Shown: piece after piece, positions 11,357 to 23,062 of the stretch
Numbering within the stretch: the stretch's first letter is position 1
Layout of the letters: each line of letters opens with the position of its first letter
Position numbers and translations under genes: made by a program
Origin: Arthrinium phaeospermum
Taxonomy: Eukaryota; Ascomycota; Sordariomycetes; Amphisphaeriales; Apiosporaceae
Assembly: GCA_006503535.1 (NCBI GenBank)
Contig: QYRS01000011.1
Coordinates: 248,001-312,000 of the forward strand
Length of the DNA: 64,000 nt
Direction of reading: 5' to 3'
Notes under the pieces: model-generated
Databases searched by the model: none
The model's input: the letters and a program-made list of their open reading frames with translations, nothing else
Told to the model about the DNA's origin: nothing

Positions 11357-12422
11357 GGGGGTGGTGATCAGGGGTTGTGTTTATCAGGGTGGTCAATTTT
11401 CCCCTATTCGAATGTAGATATCGCGATATGCGATGGTAAAGATGATCTCGACGCTTCTCGTGCTGTAGGCAACTACATAGAGAGAGTGTGTGGCTGAGGG
11501 CTGTTCATAGCCTCATGGTCTCTGCCCAGAGACTTGACCGCTCTGACAGCATGGGATCCTCATGGCGGCACCGATTCGATTCTGTACGATGACAGCAGAC
11601 AGCGGACGTTCGGTTCTTGCCGGACACCAACAAACACGCCTCGCCCTCGAATGAGATTGGGCAAATCGGGTCTCACAGGCTGTGCCTTGGCGGTTCACCA
11701 CATTTGGGCAGCAAACAGATGCGCGGCCCTGGTTTCGCAAATGTCATGGCCTTTGAATCAGCCATTTCTGGGGGCAAGAGCATCCGATTCCGGGTGCTTT
11801 TGCAGCGTACATTTTATCGAGGGACCTATAAGCCCCCGCCTCCTTTTCCGTTTCTGAATGTAGAAACCCAAAGATGGATAACATATTAATTTTGGTCGAC
11901 ACCCAGAACGTATCCTAAGTCGCGCAAATTGATATCCATAACGTTGTTAACGAATGGTATTGGTGTATATAGTCTAAGTAATTATGCAATGCTCTGTAGA
12001 TTAAAAATGAATAATGCCGAACCCCAATGAGCGTCCTTCCTGTATCCTCCAAAATGGCAAATTCATCATCCATCATAAGTCCTTCGTCAAGAAATCCCAA
12101 TCCAAACAAATAACCCGCAACCCATGGAAATGCAAATGCAAAATAGCTGATATACCCTAGAATCCTGCGGTGACGTTAATAACTAATGCCCCCTAGCGCG
12201 TGCTGTCCTGAAGAGTAAAAGGGGATATCCTCAAATCTAAATGGTCAAAGCAACCCATGGTATCATCCAGAATCCAACTTGAACAAAAAACGATATCGAA
12301 GAGAGAAAACAAAAACAAGACAAATGAAAAAAGGGAGAAGAAAACAAGACAGTCGAACAACAAGACTCTCTAGCTCTTCTCTTTCATGATCTTTTCGTGA
12401 GAACGTTTTTTCTCACAAACGC
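11357..12422. other. Intergenic: upstream of DUF6594 gene, downstream of GH64 gene
   Basis: About 1.1 kb containing the promoter of the DUF6594 gene (near 11357) and the 3' UTR of the GH64 gene (near 12422). Frames are short and unrecognised. Confidence 0.45.
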
Positions 12423-13733
12423 TCACTTACACATGATTTTCTGAGTCACTTTTCCCATCGTCCCTTTGACTTTCTGCCACAAGCCGTTCTTCTTCTTCTC
12501 CTCTCCGCCCTTGGGCTTCTGGTCGGCGGGCTTGCCGTTCTTCTTGTTGCCGTTGGGGGCGCTGGGGGCCTTCTGCTTTTGGCCGTTGGTGGGGGGAACG
12601 ACGCCCGAACCGCCTCCGCCCAGGGTGACGGTCAGCAGCTGCGGCGCGCCGTCAAAGACGGTGCCAGCCTGATCCTCGCCGTCGCCGGGGGCCACATCGT
12701 CGTACGGGAAGGCGTAGCCACGAGCGTTGATGTTGTTCTCGTGCACGACGCGCGAGTAGTGGTTGGTGATGTCGTTCTTGTAGTAGTTGGCCACCTTCTC
12801 GCCGAGCGGCTGGTTCGAGTTGGTCAGCAGCGTGGAGCGGTTGAAGGCCGCAGCCAGGCGCGGGATAACTGCCAGCTTGGCCTGGTTCTGGTCCGTCGCG
12901 AAGGGGCCGGTGCTGCAGGTGAAGATGTCCTGGGCTGTCGGCTTGTCGTAGACACCGGCATCGCCAAAGTCGAGCTTGCCGTTGACGACCTTGCCCTTGA
13001 CGTCGCCGGCCGCGGCCTGCGTGTTGATGGTGAGTTCCTCCTTGCTGTACTTGTCCCACACCTGGTCCACGTAGGGCTGGTAGTAGCCGTCGAACAAACC
13101 GGGGGCGATGACGTTGCCGGCGTTGGGGCTCAGCGCGCGCAGGTTCTGGCCGTTGGGGCCCTTGACAACCAGCTTGTCCCAGCCCTTGCCGTCCTTTGCG
13201 TGTTGAGCCTCGAGCCCTTTGCAGATGGCGTCCAAGCCACCCTGGTTCAGACCGCCCACACTCTGGACCTTGCCCTGCTCGTTGCGGAGCTCAAGTGCGA
13301 CGGGCAGCGACACGAAATCGACGTAGCTGATGTTAACGAACAGCTGGTCCTTGTTGAAGGTGAACTCGCAGAATCCCCAGTTGGTGTTGTAGTTGGGGTC
13401 CGCCAGGTTGTTCACGGCAGGCTCCACCAGGGCCGGGCCGGGGTTGACGGTGAATTTCAGTTCTCCATCAACTGCAAACCAGATGCGACCTCCAGCAATC
13501 TGGGGAATTGTGACATTGGTCGTCGATCCGGGCGCACCCAAGGGAATGGCACAGTTGGCAGCTAGGGCGGCCTGAGGTTCCGAGGGACTGTCAGGGTGGT
13601 AGACTGTTTTCCCATCCGACTGTATTAACAGAACATGGTTGTCACGGTTGATGTCCAACCCTGTGATGTATGCGTGGACATTGGACGATTGGGTGTTGTT
13701 TTTAAGAGCGATTTCGGTGGTTGGGTTCGTCAT
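12423..13733 (-). CDS. GH64-like beta-1,3-glucanase, no signal peptide
   Basis: A single exon of 436 aa. GH64 enzymes are inverting endo-beta-1,3-glucanases that share the thaumatin-like fold. The block NWGFCEFTFN and then NISYVDFVSLPVAL matches the active-site region. Glu123 and Asp139 are 16 residues apart, the same spacing as the catalytic Glu154/Asp170 pair known from the Streptomyces laminaripentaose-producing enzyme. The protein starts MTNPTTEIALKNN with no hydrophobic leader, so it would be cytosolic or leave the cell unconventionally. The C-terminal 60 residues are a Pro/Gly/Lys-rich basic tail after a Gly run. The stop lies inside a sequence resembling a donor (GTAAGTGAG), so an extra short last exon cannot be excluded. 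Confidence 0.87.
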   Translation of the reverse strand: MTNPTTEIALKNNTQSSNVHAYITGLDINRDNHVLLIQSDGKTVYHPDSPSEPQAALAANCAIPLGAPGSTTNVTIPQIAGGRIWFAVDGELKFTVNPGPALVEPAVNNLADPNYNTNWGFCEFTFNKDQLFVNISYVDFVSLPVALELRNEQGKVQSVGGLNQGGLDAICKGLEAQHAKDGKGWDKLVVKGPNGQNLRALSPNAGNVIAPGLFDGYYQPYVDQVWDKYSKEELTINTQAAAGDVKGKVVNGKLDFGDAGVYDKPTAQDIFTCSTGPFATDQNQAKLAVIPRLAAAFNRSTLLTNSNQPLGEKVANYYKNDITNHYSRVVHENNINARGYAFPYDDVAPGDGEDQAGTVFDGAPQLLTVTLGGGGSGVVPPTNGQKQKAPSAPNGNKKNGKPADQKPKGGEEKKKNGLWQKVKGTMGKVTQKIMCK

Positions 13734-16700
13734 CTTGACAATCTGGGTGCAGGATCCTGCAGCAACGACAATGTTTTACGCTGGTAAAGTGTATATAGGA
13801 CAGCAAAGCAAAGCAAAGCAGGTGGAAGATGAGAGAGAGAGGATGTAGACTGTTGGGGCAGAAAAAGGAGACGTTCTAGAAGTCTTTAAATTCCAATGAG
13901 TGAAGACGAGACAACATAACAAACGGAAGATCCAACCCCCTGGTCAGGAACCCTGCCCAGCGTGTTCATGCATGTGCTCGCGGTTCCATGCTCAGCAGCA
14001 GTCAACCTGTGACCTTGGAAAAGGTCATATCAGAGGTAGTAAAGGCGTGTGCAGACACATTGACCTACCGGCGATACGTAAGCTGAAAACCTGGATTTAT
14101 GTGCAAGAGTACCCAGCTACTTCCATGGCGGCCAGCTCTATCTGGATTTGGATAGGCCCATTTCCCGGAGCCAGCTGTCAATAGCGAGGATAGCGAAGGC
14201 CATTGGCCATTGTCTCCCATGGAAGGGGTACCGAATGATATTGAGCGTGGGTCATCCGCGCCATGCACGATGTTGTGCCGGCGATCTTGCCAAGGCTGGC
14301 TGACATGGAAAAGCCAGGAACGGGCGGAGACATGGCAGAGAATCGTATTTGGACAGCTCACCATGTACCCTGTTGGGGAAGTTTAATGATGGGAGGCGCG
14401 CAGGACGTCACCAAAAACAAGCAGCCGATTGAATGAGGAGACCCATACTAAGGGGGAAAAAGGAAGCAATAAGGAGATGAGATAGATCCGGCAACCGACC
14501 GAGGGGAGGGTGGTCCAGGCATGAGAGACATGGTGGACTTTGACAGGTAGGTTGGAACAACATGCCAACTTTTCAAGTTGGCTGAGCATGAATGGGCGGC
14601 TGTAAAAAGACACGAGATGACGTTGTTGATGAAACATCGTCATGAATCAATCCATCTGGGACGACAGTGGAGCCGCTATTGGTCGTGGGTCCGATTCGGA
14701 CTGGCCCGGGCAAGTCACCTTGTTGCTTGTTAGCTAATGAGTATTAGCTGCTTGAGCTTGGTTAGATGAATGGATGCTTTGGTGTTTGGCACTTGCTGAA
14801 GAGCCGGCGCTAGAAGGGCATTGCAGCGGGACTGTTGGCTCTGCTGTGCCATGCCATGCCATGCCATGCTCCCCTCAGTTTAGGGGAAGGACAGCACGCG
14901 CGTAATGGTTGTTGGTGTTGGTGGTGGTGTTGGGTGTGTGTTGATGTCTCGGAGGCTATTGCCCAAAAAGAAGCTGATGTGCCCAATGCGAGACCACATG
15001 GCCGGGCCTCCCCCTACTAACGAACCCTGAAGATTTTTATACGCCCGAGTGTTCATGGTGATATGATGGCGCCAAAGTTCATTTGTCATGCTTGGCTGGA
15101 GTGTTCAAGCCCGCCGTTATCAAGTCACATTGATAATGCAGGTCAGCGTATTCGGTAATCCCGCCAAGTCGTACCCAAGTAGCAAGCGACAGGAGGATGG
15201 CAGCATGATCTGGAGAAGGCTGTGTGTGGTCTGTAATGAAGGTGGTCGGTTGAGTCTCGTAGTCAGACATGGCCTCCCGGAAAACCAAATAGGCTCATAC
15301 TATTAGTAGTTGTTCGCGTCAGCTGAGCCTTTTGGTTGGCAGACTCGCTCGCATACTACTCCAACAGCTACTGTAAGTCGTGCTGGGCTGGGTTGAGCTG
15401 CCCCGACCAATGGATCTTTGAACGAATTCCCCGAGTCGATCATGGCGGGAGGGAAGGAAGGTGGGGAAATTTGAGGGAGATCGTGGGGTCAAAAGGCGGC
15501 GGGTATCATTGGGCTTGTTTGGAGTTTGTGCACTATCTCACTAGGTACTGTAGGTAGGTATGGAGGAGGCACAGCTCCCAGGCACAGTGCTTATAACCTA
15601 CAACTTCTTCCTCGAATGAAATTCCACGATGATCTTCGGCCTGCATGTTTCTCCAACTGCGGCATACAACATCTCCCCTCATTGCCATCACTATCCTCGT
15701 CACGTTCTCCATTCTCCAACAAGACGGTGCAGCACCTGAGCTCCCCGATGGGGCAGGTGGGGGATGCCAAATGTGTACCTACCCTACAAGTATGCAAATG
15801 GCCCATCACATAGGTTGATTAGTATTCCACCTCCACACATACTGGCACCTACATACACCCGACAAAGTGTGACGAGGCCCCGTCTCGTCTTACTGGCCCG
15901 GCCGAACGCCTGGCTGGATGGTGGTCAATCTAAGTCGGGCCTGTGTTACCATGCTTCGGTGCCTATTCGGTGCCCTCGAATGGAACCCCCCGCCTTCTGT
16001 CTCACCCGAGCCCCCGGACGAAGTGGTCACAAGCGTACGTACGACAGGGCTGTTGCTGGGGAGGCTGTTGGCAAATAAAGTTTTTGTGTCATGACCATTG
16101 TCATGAACCATCCAGCCACCCGACAGCCGAAGTATCGGCCTATTTTTAATATCCTACTGCCCTGATGCGCCATCGGCGGTAGCAAGGGAGGAATAGGGAG
16201 GGGACCCGACCCTCAACCTAATTCATCTCTGATCGAGACGGAGAATGGCCGTTTGTGCAAAACAACAAGCTAAGACAGAGTCGTGTCACCAACCCGGCGA
16301 CTTCGCGGTTTATCTCACGATCAAGTGAAGTGAACGTATATCACCTGCCACCCAAGGATGTGCGTGCAGAAACAATGACGGCGTGTGTCTGATCGATCAC
16401 TGCTGCCACAACCGCCACTCGCAAAGTTCCGGCCGTAGTGCTTAGACAGAGAGAGGGTACTGGGTAGGAAGCCCGCCCTCAGTCCGGACGCGATAACGAG
16501 AGGGCCTCGCCGCAGATGATACTCCAAGTAGAAAGCTATCTCGAGATACGTAGTTCGTACGTAACGCTCTCTCCAATCCTCGAGTTCTGCATGATGGGCC
16601 CCTAGCGATACTGATACCTGCATGAAATGTAAATGCGCTTCGTGACATGTGACGATGCGGGTTTGCTCGCGAGTCGTTGTATTATCATTGGATGAACGGC

Positions 16701-17193
16701 ACATTCTAACAAAAACCTCACTTGCTTCTTATGTTTGACTTCTTCCATCTCCCTTGAATGCTCAAGCCAGGTTTCTCCCACTACTTGCCGAACTTGAACT
16801 ATCTTATTACATTAACCATCTCTAGGAAACGTCGCCATGGTTGGATCTTGGGCCTCCTGGGCCCTTTGTTGTTCGATGCTCCCCGCAGTATGGCTGTGGA
16901 GCGGCTATAGCAAGAGGAAGATGGCGATTCCCTCCAATACTCTGACCTCCACCAGAAGACGGGTGCATGACCGCCGCGCGTATCTCCAGGGACTGGTGCC
17001 ACAATAGGCGACGAGTCGCCCCTTTACTCTTTCCTTCCAAGGGAACAGCAATGGAAAGACATGCAGAGTACCTCCGAAGCAATCACTTATCAGAGCGACC
17101 CAAAAACCCTCACCATGCGCCCGAACTCCATACTCCGTACTCAAGAAAAACGAAGACATGCTGCTATATATATACACATTACCATCATCAATA
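13734..17193. other. 3.5-kb region without recognisable genes
   Basis: It contains the promoter of the GH64 gene near its left edge and the 3' UTR of the GH16 gene at the right. The frames seen are short, have no family features and are often mirrored on the other strand. A (TGCCA)4 array lies at 14847-14869 and one copy of the TACTCCGTA motif at 17131-17139. A non-coding RNA or regulatory function cannot be judged from sequence alone. Confidence 0.45.
14847..14869. repeat. (TGCCA)n microsatellite
   Basis: Four perfect head-to-tail copies of TGCCA followed by a partial unit, in non-coding DNA. Confidence 0.9.
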
Positions 17194-18582
17194 TCATTGC
17201 CCGGCTATCCAGATAGTCGCTCCGAGCGCCACCGTCAGGACCAGAGGCACCAGCCTTCCCGCCGTCGCCACCGGGAGACTCGCTGCACTGTGGTGCCCAT
17301 CTCCTCCGCTATTGCCCTGGCCGTTAGCACCAGTGCCAGAACCCTGGCCATCGCCCGACCCCGGTTCAGAAAAGAAGAACCCTCGGTTCCCCTCCGGGAT
17401 CTTGCACACCCTGTTCCCTCCTACCGGGGCCTTTTCGCACCTGCTCCGCGCCTCGCCCCCGCGCGCGGCGTCCGAGGAATTGAAGTAGGCCTTCACATAA
17501 CTCACCACGGACCGGGCGTCCGCGGCCGGCGGGCCAGCCGACCAGCCCGGATTGCCGTTGCTCCAGTGGGACAGCAGAAGATTGCCGCCCCTCGAGGGGA
17601 TTCCGCTATCACCACCCCCGCCGGCCATGGTGGTCAGGACGGCGCCGTCGGCGTAGAAGACGACGCGGTCCGCCAGGAAGTCGAAGCGGTACTCGTGGAA
17701 GCCCGCCGTGGGGTCGAAGGGCAGGTCGTGTTTCTGGAAGGTCCCCGTGCCCGACCCCGAGGCGTCGTAGCCCGCGGCCCGGGACTGCGCCGTCTGCAGC
17801 ACCAGGTTGACCGGGTACGACTGGTTGGCGTGGTTGAACTCGTGCGAGAGGAACTCGATGTCGATTTCCTGCGTGTCGTTGAAATACTATTATTTTCCCC
17901 GGTGAATTAGAGAATGTTTCGGCCAGTTACGCGAAAGAAAAGCGAAAGAGCACGTGTATAGGAGTTCTTGGTATAAGGGGTATAGTCCGGCCCCTTTATT
18001 GTTGCCTACGACAGTTTCGATAGAAAACACACATACCCAAAAGAAAGCCGTACAGGTCCCCGGCACGTCCGTCACCTTCAGTCCCACGCGGTACGTGCCG
18101 TAAAAATAGTCCAGCTCCGTCGTAGCGATCTCGGCGTTTTGCACCATGCCGTCGACGACCTTGCCACTGACGAGGAGCTCCAAGCCAGCGCCTGCACCAT
18201 TGTCATTATTATTACTACTGGTTTTGCTCTTCTTCGTTGTCGCTGTCGCCGATATGTCGGACATGGCGTTCCCCGTGACGTACGCCTCGCCGAACGGCCC
18301 GCGCGCGGCGCCCGCCGACTTGGTGAAAGCCTGGCGCGCCCACCGCCGCGACCCCTTGTAGCCGTCGCCAAAGTAGTCGACCCGCGTAAAGTCGCTCTCG
18401 AGCAGGTCTGCAAAGACGAGGTCCGATGACCCGCTCGTCGTCGTCGTCGTTGTCGTCGAGTAGCCGCATTCGCAGTCCGCCGCGACCGGTAGGGGCTGTA
18501 GCAGCAGGAGCAGCAGCATCGCCCAAGAGACGACCGTGGTGGCCGCCGAGGGCCAAAAGCCGAGCAGGTTTCGAAGCACCAT
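17194..18582 (-). CDS. Secreted GH16 family glycoside hydrolase with GPI-type C-terminus
   Basis: Exons 18582..18037 and 17886..17194 give 412 aa; the intron is GTATGT...TAG, phase 0. A signal peptide is visible (hydrophobic core AMLLLLLLQPLPVAA before CECGY). The GH16 jelly-roll follows: LDYFYGTYRVGLKV, FFW, and then the catalytic motif EIDIE at residues 189-193 (nucleophile Glu189, acid/base Glu193 by family rule), in the context NDTQEIDIEFLSHE. Conserved HEYRFDFLADRVVFYADG comes downstream. The C-terminus has a Gly/Ser/Asn-rich linker and a final hydrophobic stretch ending ALGATIWIAGQ, which suggests a GPI anchor signal. The likely role is cell-wall glucan hydrolysis or transglycosylation; substrate not determined. 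The ATG at 18582 was chosen because the signal peptide starts there; an in-frame ATG at 18774 would add an unlikely leader. Confidence 0.88.
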
Positions 18583-20278
18583 GGTATTTGCGCATGTGTT
18601 TTTTTCTTGTATTAACGAAAGTTCAGAAGAGAAAGAAGAAGACAGAGCGCGCGCTGTGTGTCTTGATGGGTGTGCAAGGTGAAACGGTCGCAACCCCTTT
18701 GTGTGTTTAGGCGGAAGACGAGCCGGGGAACTCGAGCGAAGATTCGCGATCTGGTTTAAGGAAAATGTATTCAATCTACTTGCATGGAAAGCTACATGAC
18801 GGGGAATGACAATCTACATAACAGCAAGAAGAGAACCAACAGCATACCTATTTCGAGTTCGAATGCGCCGGGGTAACGAGGGATCCAGACGCGGTGACAC
18901 AAAGAGCAGCAAGCAAACCCCCTTGCACGCCCACAGCGTCCAAGCTTGCTGCGTTCACCCGTGCTGCTTGGAAGAAGTAACCATTAAATAAGAATCTGTA
19001 ATTAATTTGACCCTGGCGCCCCCATCAGAGCTACCATCCCGCACGACGAGGCGCCATTTATTGTACCAACAAGTATAAACACGCTTACTACGCGCCGTTG
19101 TAGACCCGAAACAACCAAAGTTATCCTAGCATGCAATATAAGTATAGAAACGGCCAGGAAAAGTAGCTAACAAGACGGGATGACCATGTTTCTTCCACCT
19201 GTGGTTCGTTTCTATTCCACTTTCCGGCACGGAACCAAGAGAAAGATTCGTAGCAAAAAGTAAGAAACAAAAAGCAAGTGAGACCCGTAAAGCAGTGCCT
19301 GCGGATCAAAAGGATGGAAACACAGGTATCAACGCGCGAACCAATGCCGCTACCCGGGCATCCAGAGATAACAACTTCGCACCTGCGTGCAGGCACCCGT
19401 TTTGCTCATCTCGATACGTGGTAGACCGGGAAAGGGGGCCGAGCCGGGGAGGAGAGGTGGGGTTATCCAAGCCACTCACTGTCAACCCGGATATCCCCCT
19501 ACTACTTGTCAAGGACGCCCAGGAGTCGGGGTACAATCTTCACTGCTTCAAGAGGCTACATGTCACACCGTGGCAAAAACAACCTAAGACTCAGTAGAGA
19601 AGTGATGCATTCGAATAGAGGATGAAATATCTATACACGCGAAAAAGGCTTCAAGAAAATCCAACATGTCCGTTTCAATCTGGCGTGTGCCCTATCCCTC
19701 TTAGTGAGAGGCTTGCATTAAATACCGAATCCCCCACCTGCCATGCCTGAATACATGTGAGAGATTCGCCCGAGCCCGCGCGCCGTAAGAGGATAGGATG
19801 AAATGAGTGTGAGGAAAAGTCAACGCAAAGGCTGCTGAGAGATAATGTTGAACAAGGTATCTGGGAACGACGACGAGAAGAGGAGGAAAGCAAACAACGA
19901 CAAAGGCAATTAGAAGACAAATAGAGTGCCGTAGCTAATAGGACAAGAGGGGAAATGAATTCCGAAAATGGACCAGCCAACGCTTCACACATTAGGTTGC
20001 GCGTACGGCGCCGATATTCCCCTCTCTGCTGGGCCGCCAGAAACCCTGGCGTGCCAGCCTAACCGTCCTGATTACCGGTGACCATGAGAATGCAGACGTT
20101 TGATGCAAGGACAATCGCAAAAGCAAACGAACTCCTCATTCTCCGCCACGCCAGCCAGTCCAACCCGTACGCGCACGACGAAAAAATCAAACGCGAGAGG
20201 TATATGCCAAGGAAAAACTCATGACCGAGGAAACAATAACACCAACAAGGAAAGAAATCGTGGGTCTCGTCAAAATAT
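18583..20278. other. Intergenic region between GH16 gene and C2H2 regulator
   Basis: About 1.7 kb with no recognisable gene. The left end should hold the GH16 promoter and the right end the 3' UTR of the transcription-factor gene. Confidence 0.45.
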
Positions 20279-23062
20279 CTAATACACGCTATCCTCATCG
20301 GCACCTTGAGACGTCATCGACGGAGTCGACACATTCGACGACGCCTCAACATCATCGACGTACCCAATGAGTGCTTGAGAGTGTAGCTGGAAGGATTCGC
20401 CCATCAGGCGGGTAATACTGCGAGCAGACGTTAGCACACGAGGTCGCAAAATTCAGGACTATTGGGGACCAAAACTTACCCCCAGACAACTACCTCTGAC
20501 AACATAGAACCCCACAGACCAGCAACCGTCGAGCTCAGCTGACCAGGGTTGGGGCTTTCGGAATCATTCTCGAACAGCGAACGGACCTTCATGTACATCG
20601 CTCCTTCCTCTTCAGTTGCAGCCTCCTCGTCATGTTCCAGACGGTAAAGCCACAGAGTCAGGATGATCATGAGGTCCATTCCGCAAAGAGGATGCTCAAT
20701 GCTCCAATTCGTAGGAGACGTGCGGGCGACCCAACGAACTCCCTGGCGAACTGCTGTTTCGATGCAATTGTAGCATTCTTGGATCACCTTGATCATCTCG
20801 CTAGACCGCCTAACCTTGTCACGCGCATTGGACATGGCAGCCGCGACCTCGTATGGATCATGGTATCGCAGAGCCTCTTGAACCGTCTTCAAGTCAACCT
20901 CGAGGCGGGCCCGCGCGTTGCGGAACATTGCCTTGGCGTTGAATATTAACGGGTGGCCCTTGTGAGGAGCGCTGAGAGGAACCGTGTCAACTTCAGGCTC
21001 GCAGAGATCGAGGGATTTCTCCCACGTCTCCAGAGCCAACCGGAGCTTGTATTCGGTCACGACATCTTGCAGAGCCTCGGGGCTGCGCTTGTGATACCAC
21101 ACCTCCAGGAACAAGGCGTTGATCATGACACGCGTCGCAAAGGCACTGTACTTCAAGGTCTCGCCCTGGAACAGGTTGTCGTGAGCAGACATAAATGTGA
21201 CGGCAGGGGATCCCTTGAGCTGTTCTTGCCACGCGGCCTCGTCGGTCACCTTGGAGTTCCAGAGGGCCTCGGAGGAAGGTAACTGCAGATCTTCGAACTC
21301 GTTGAAGCTGATGGCAGGCGTGTGGTTGTACGTCAGGGTGAGCAGACCGAAGAAGATGTACACAGCATAGTACGTGCGACGGCAACCTTCATCCTCAACC
21401 CACTCGTTCCGCGTAGGATGGGTCGTGACGCGAGCCTCTTGCCTGAGCTTTAATTCGTAGCGATTGCCAGCAACCATGTTGGCAAGAAGACTCTTGATCG
21501 AGCAAGCCCACTCAAGACCCTTGGGGTCGCCACTCCAGCTGGCAAACACCATGTTGAGCAGAGAGCTTTGCATAGTCCAAAGAGGGCATTTGCGAGAGCT
21601 GAAGTTCTCCTTGTTCTGAAGAAATTGGTTGACGAGGACCTTGGAGCCGATATGAAGCATGTACGCTTGATCTTGGTCAAATGCATACAGAGCACCGATA
21701 GAAAGAGCTGCCATCAAAAGAGCCGGCGAGCATTCCGTTGGCTTGAACGAAGCGGGGTGCAGGAACGGTAGGTGGTGATGGAACAGGCCGAAATACGTTG
21801 CGAGGTAGCGGTTCAGGGATGCCAGGCTGGGAAAGCGGAAGCCCTCAGGAATGGCGCGTTCTGTGTCATGTGCTCGGATGTTGTCCAACACAATGTTTCG
21901 CTCGTCGTCACTGAAAACCTGGGGGGCCTTGAAGCCGGAAGGAGACTTGGATGGGTTAGCATTTACGTGATAACCATGTTGGGCCGGGCAGCTTGGAGTA
22001 GGCCTTGTGGCACCAGGTGACAAAGTGGGAAGTGAGTTCAACATCGACTGCATAGCAGGCGCGGGACCATTGCAGGTTTGGCTCGATGAGATGGAAGGGG
22101 TAATCGGCACGGTTGAAAGGCCAGAACAAGGTTGCATATGGGCATAGGCGGTACTCACACTGGCGAATGAATGCTGGTCGAAGGAACCAGATGCGCTGGA
22201 CGTGATGGAATGGGCCTTGTGCTCTGCCGCGGCTTGGGGCATGAAGCTATCCCACTGAACACCATGAGGAGGCATCGATTCGGGCGGGTAACCAACGGCT
22301 GGTTCCAAGATGGGAGGACCGTTTTGAGTGTAAGTCATTCCGGGCATCGCCGAGGAACCCTCGTAAGGGCTACTACCATTGCGCATAGCAGCTGTGGCCT
22401 TGTGGTGAAGATCAGCGACAAGCATTGCAGCAGTCTCGACGTCAAAGACTCCTTCGCTGCTGGCTTCAATTTGCTCCAGAGCGGCGTTGTCGATGGCGAG
22501 AGATTGCTTCGCGGAGCCCGGCAAAGCGCGTGGCGCTTTGGGACCGGCGCGCCGTTTGCCGTCACTGTGTAGCGGAACACCACCGTCCTTTGCGTGAACA
22601 GTACGATCATGGCGAAGGAGAAGATCGCGTCGCACGAAGGTACTTCTACACTTCATACACTTGAAAGGACGCTCCTTGGTGTCTGTAGATGAAGATTTGA
22701 TTAGCAGGGTATCTTTGGAGTTAATCGCCATGAGGGGTAGCACATGCATCGCGCGATTGTGCATGATGGCGTTGAGGGGTAATGGAAGCGGGAGACGCGA
22801 GTCAGGTGTCCCGCGGGAGGGGGGGAGTAAATCGAGCTTTCTTGGGAATGCGAAAGGGCATGAGGGGTTCTTCAATGCGAAAAAGATGAAAACACCACAT
22901 ACGTGATCGTTCATGTCTGCTTCTGTGTTCGCTCCTACTGAATGCCCTGTTGCAGTACTGGCATTTGTACTTCCTGTCTGGTTGCGCGAGAGAGGTCTTT
23001 CGGGTGGCCGGAGTTGCTGAGGCGTCCGTGGGAGGCACGACTGCCACGTTGGCGCCGGGCAT
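20279..23062 (-). CDS. C2H2 zinc-finger transcription factor with fungal_trans domain (AmdX-like)
   Basis: Exons 23062..22903, 22682..20480 and 20417..20279 encode 833 aa. Two adjacent C2H2 fingers are seen: C34-C37-H50-H54 and C62-C65-H78-H83 with the linker HTKERPFKC. The 220-nt first intron splits the codon of His54, so finger 1 is completed only after splicing. A Ser/Pro-rich middle is followed by a fungal-specific transcription factor domain (roughly 330-600, with YLATYFGLFHHHLPFLHPASF). The third exon adds ITRLMGESFQLHSQAL and an acidic/Ser end. This architecture is that of C2H2 plus fungal_trans regulators such as AmdX; the target pathway cannot be inferred. An in-frame ATG at 23185 could add 41 residues; 23062 was preferred because MPGANVAVVPP looks like the conserved start. 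Confidence 0.87.

Noticed and set aside
12579..13565. Plus-strand frame of 328 codons
   Set aside because: Antisense to the GH64 gene, with Val/Gly-rich shadow composition and no family features.
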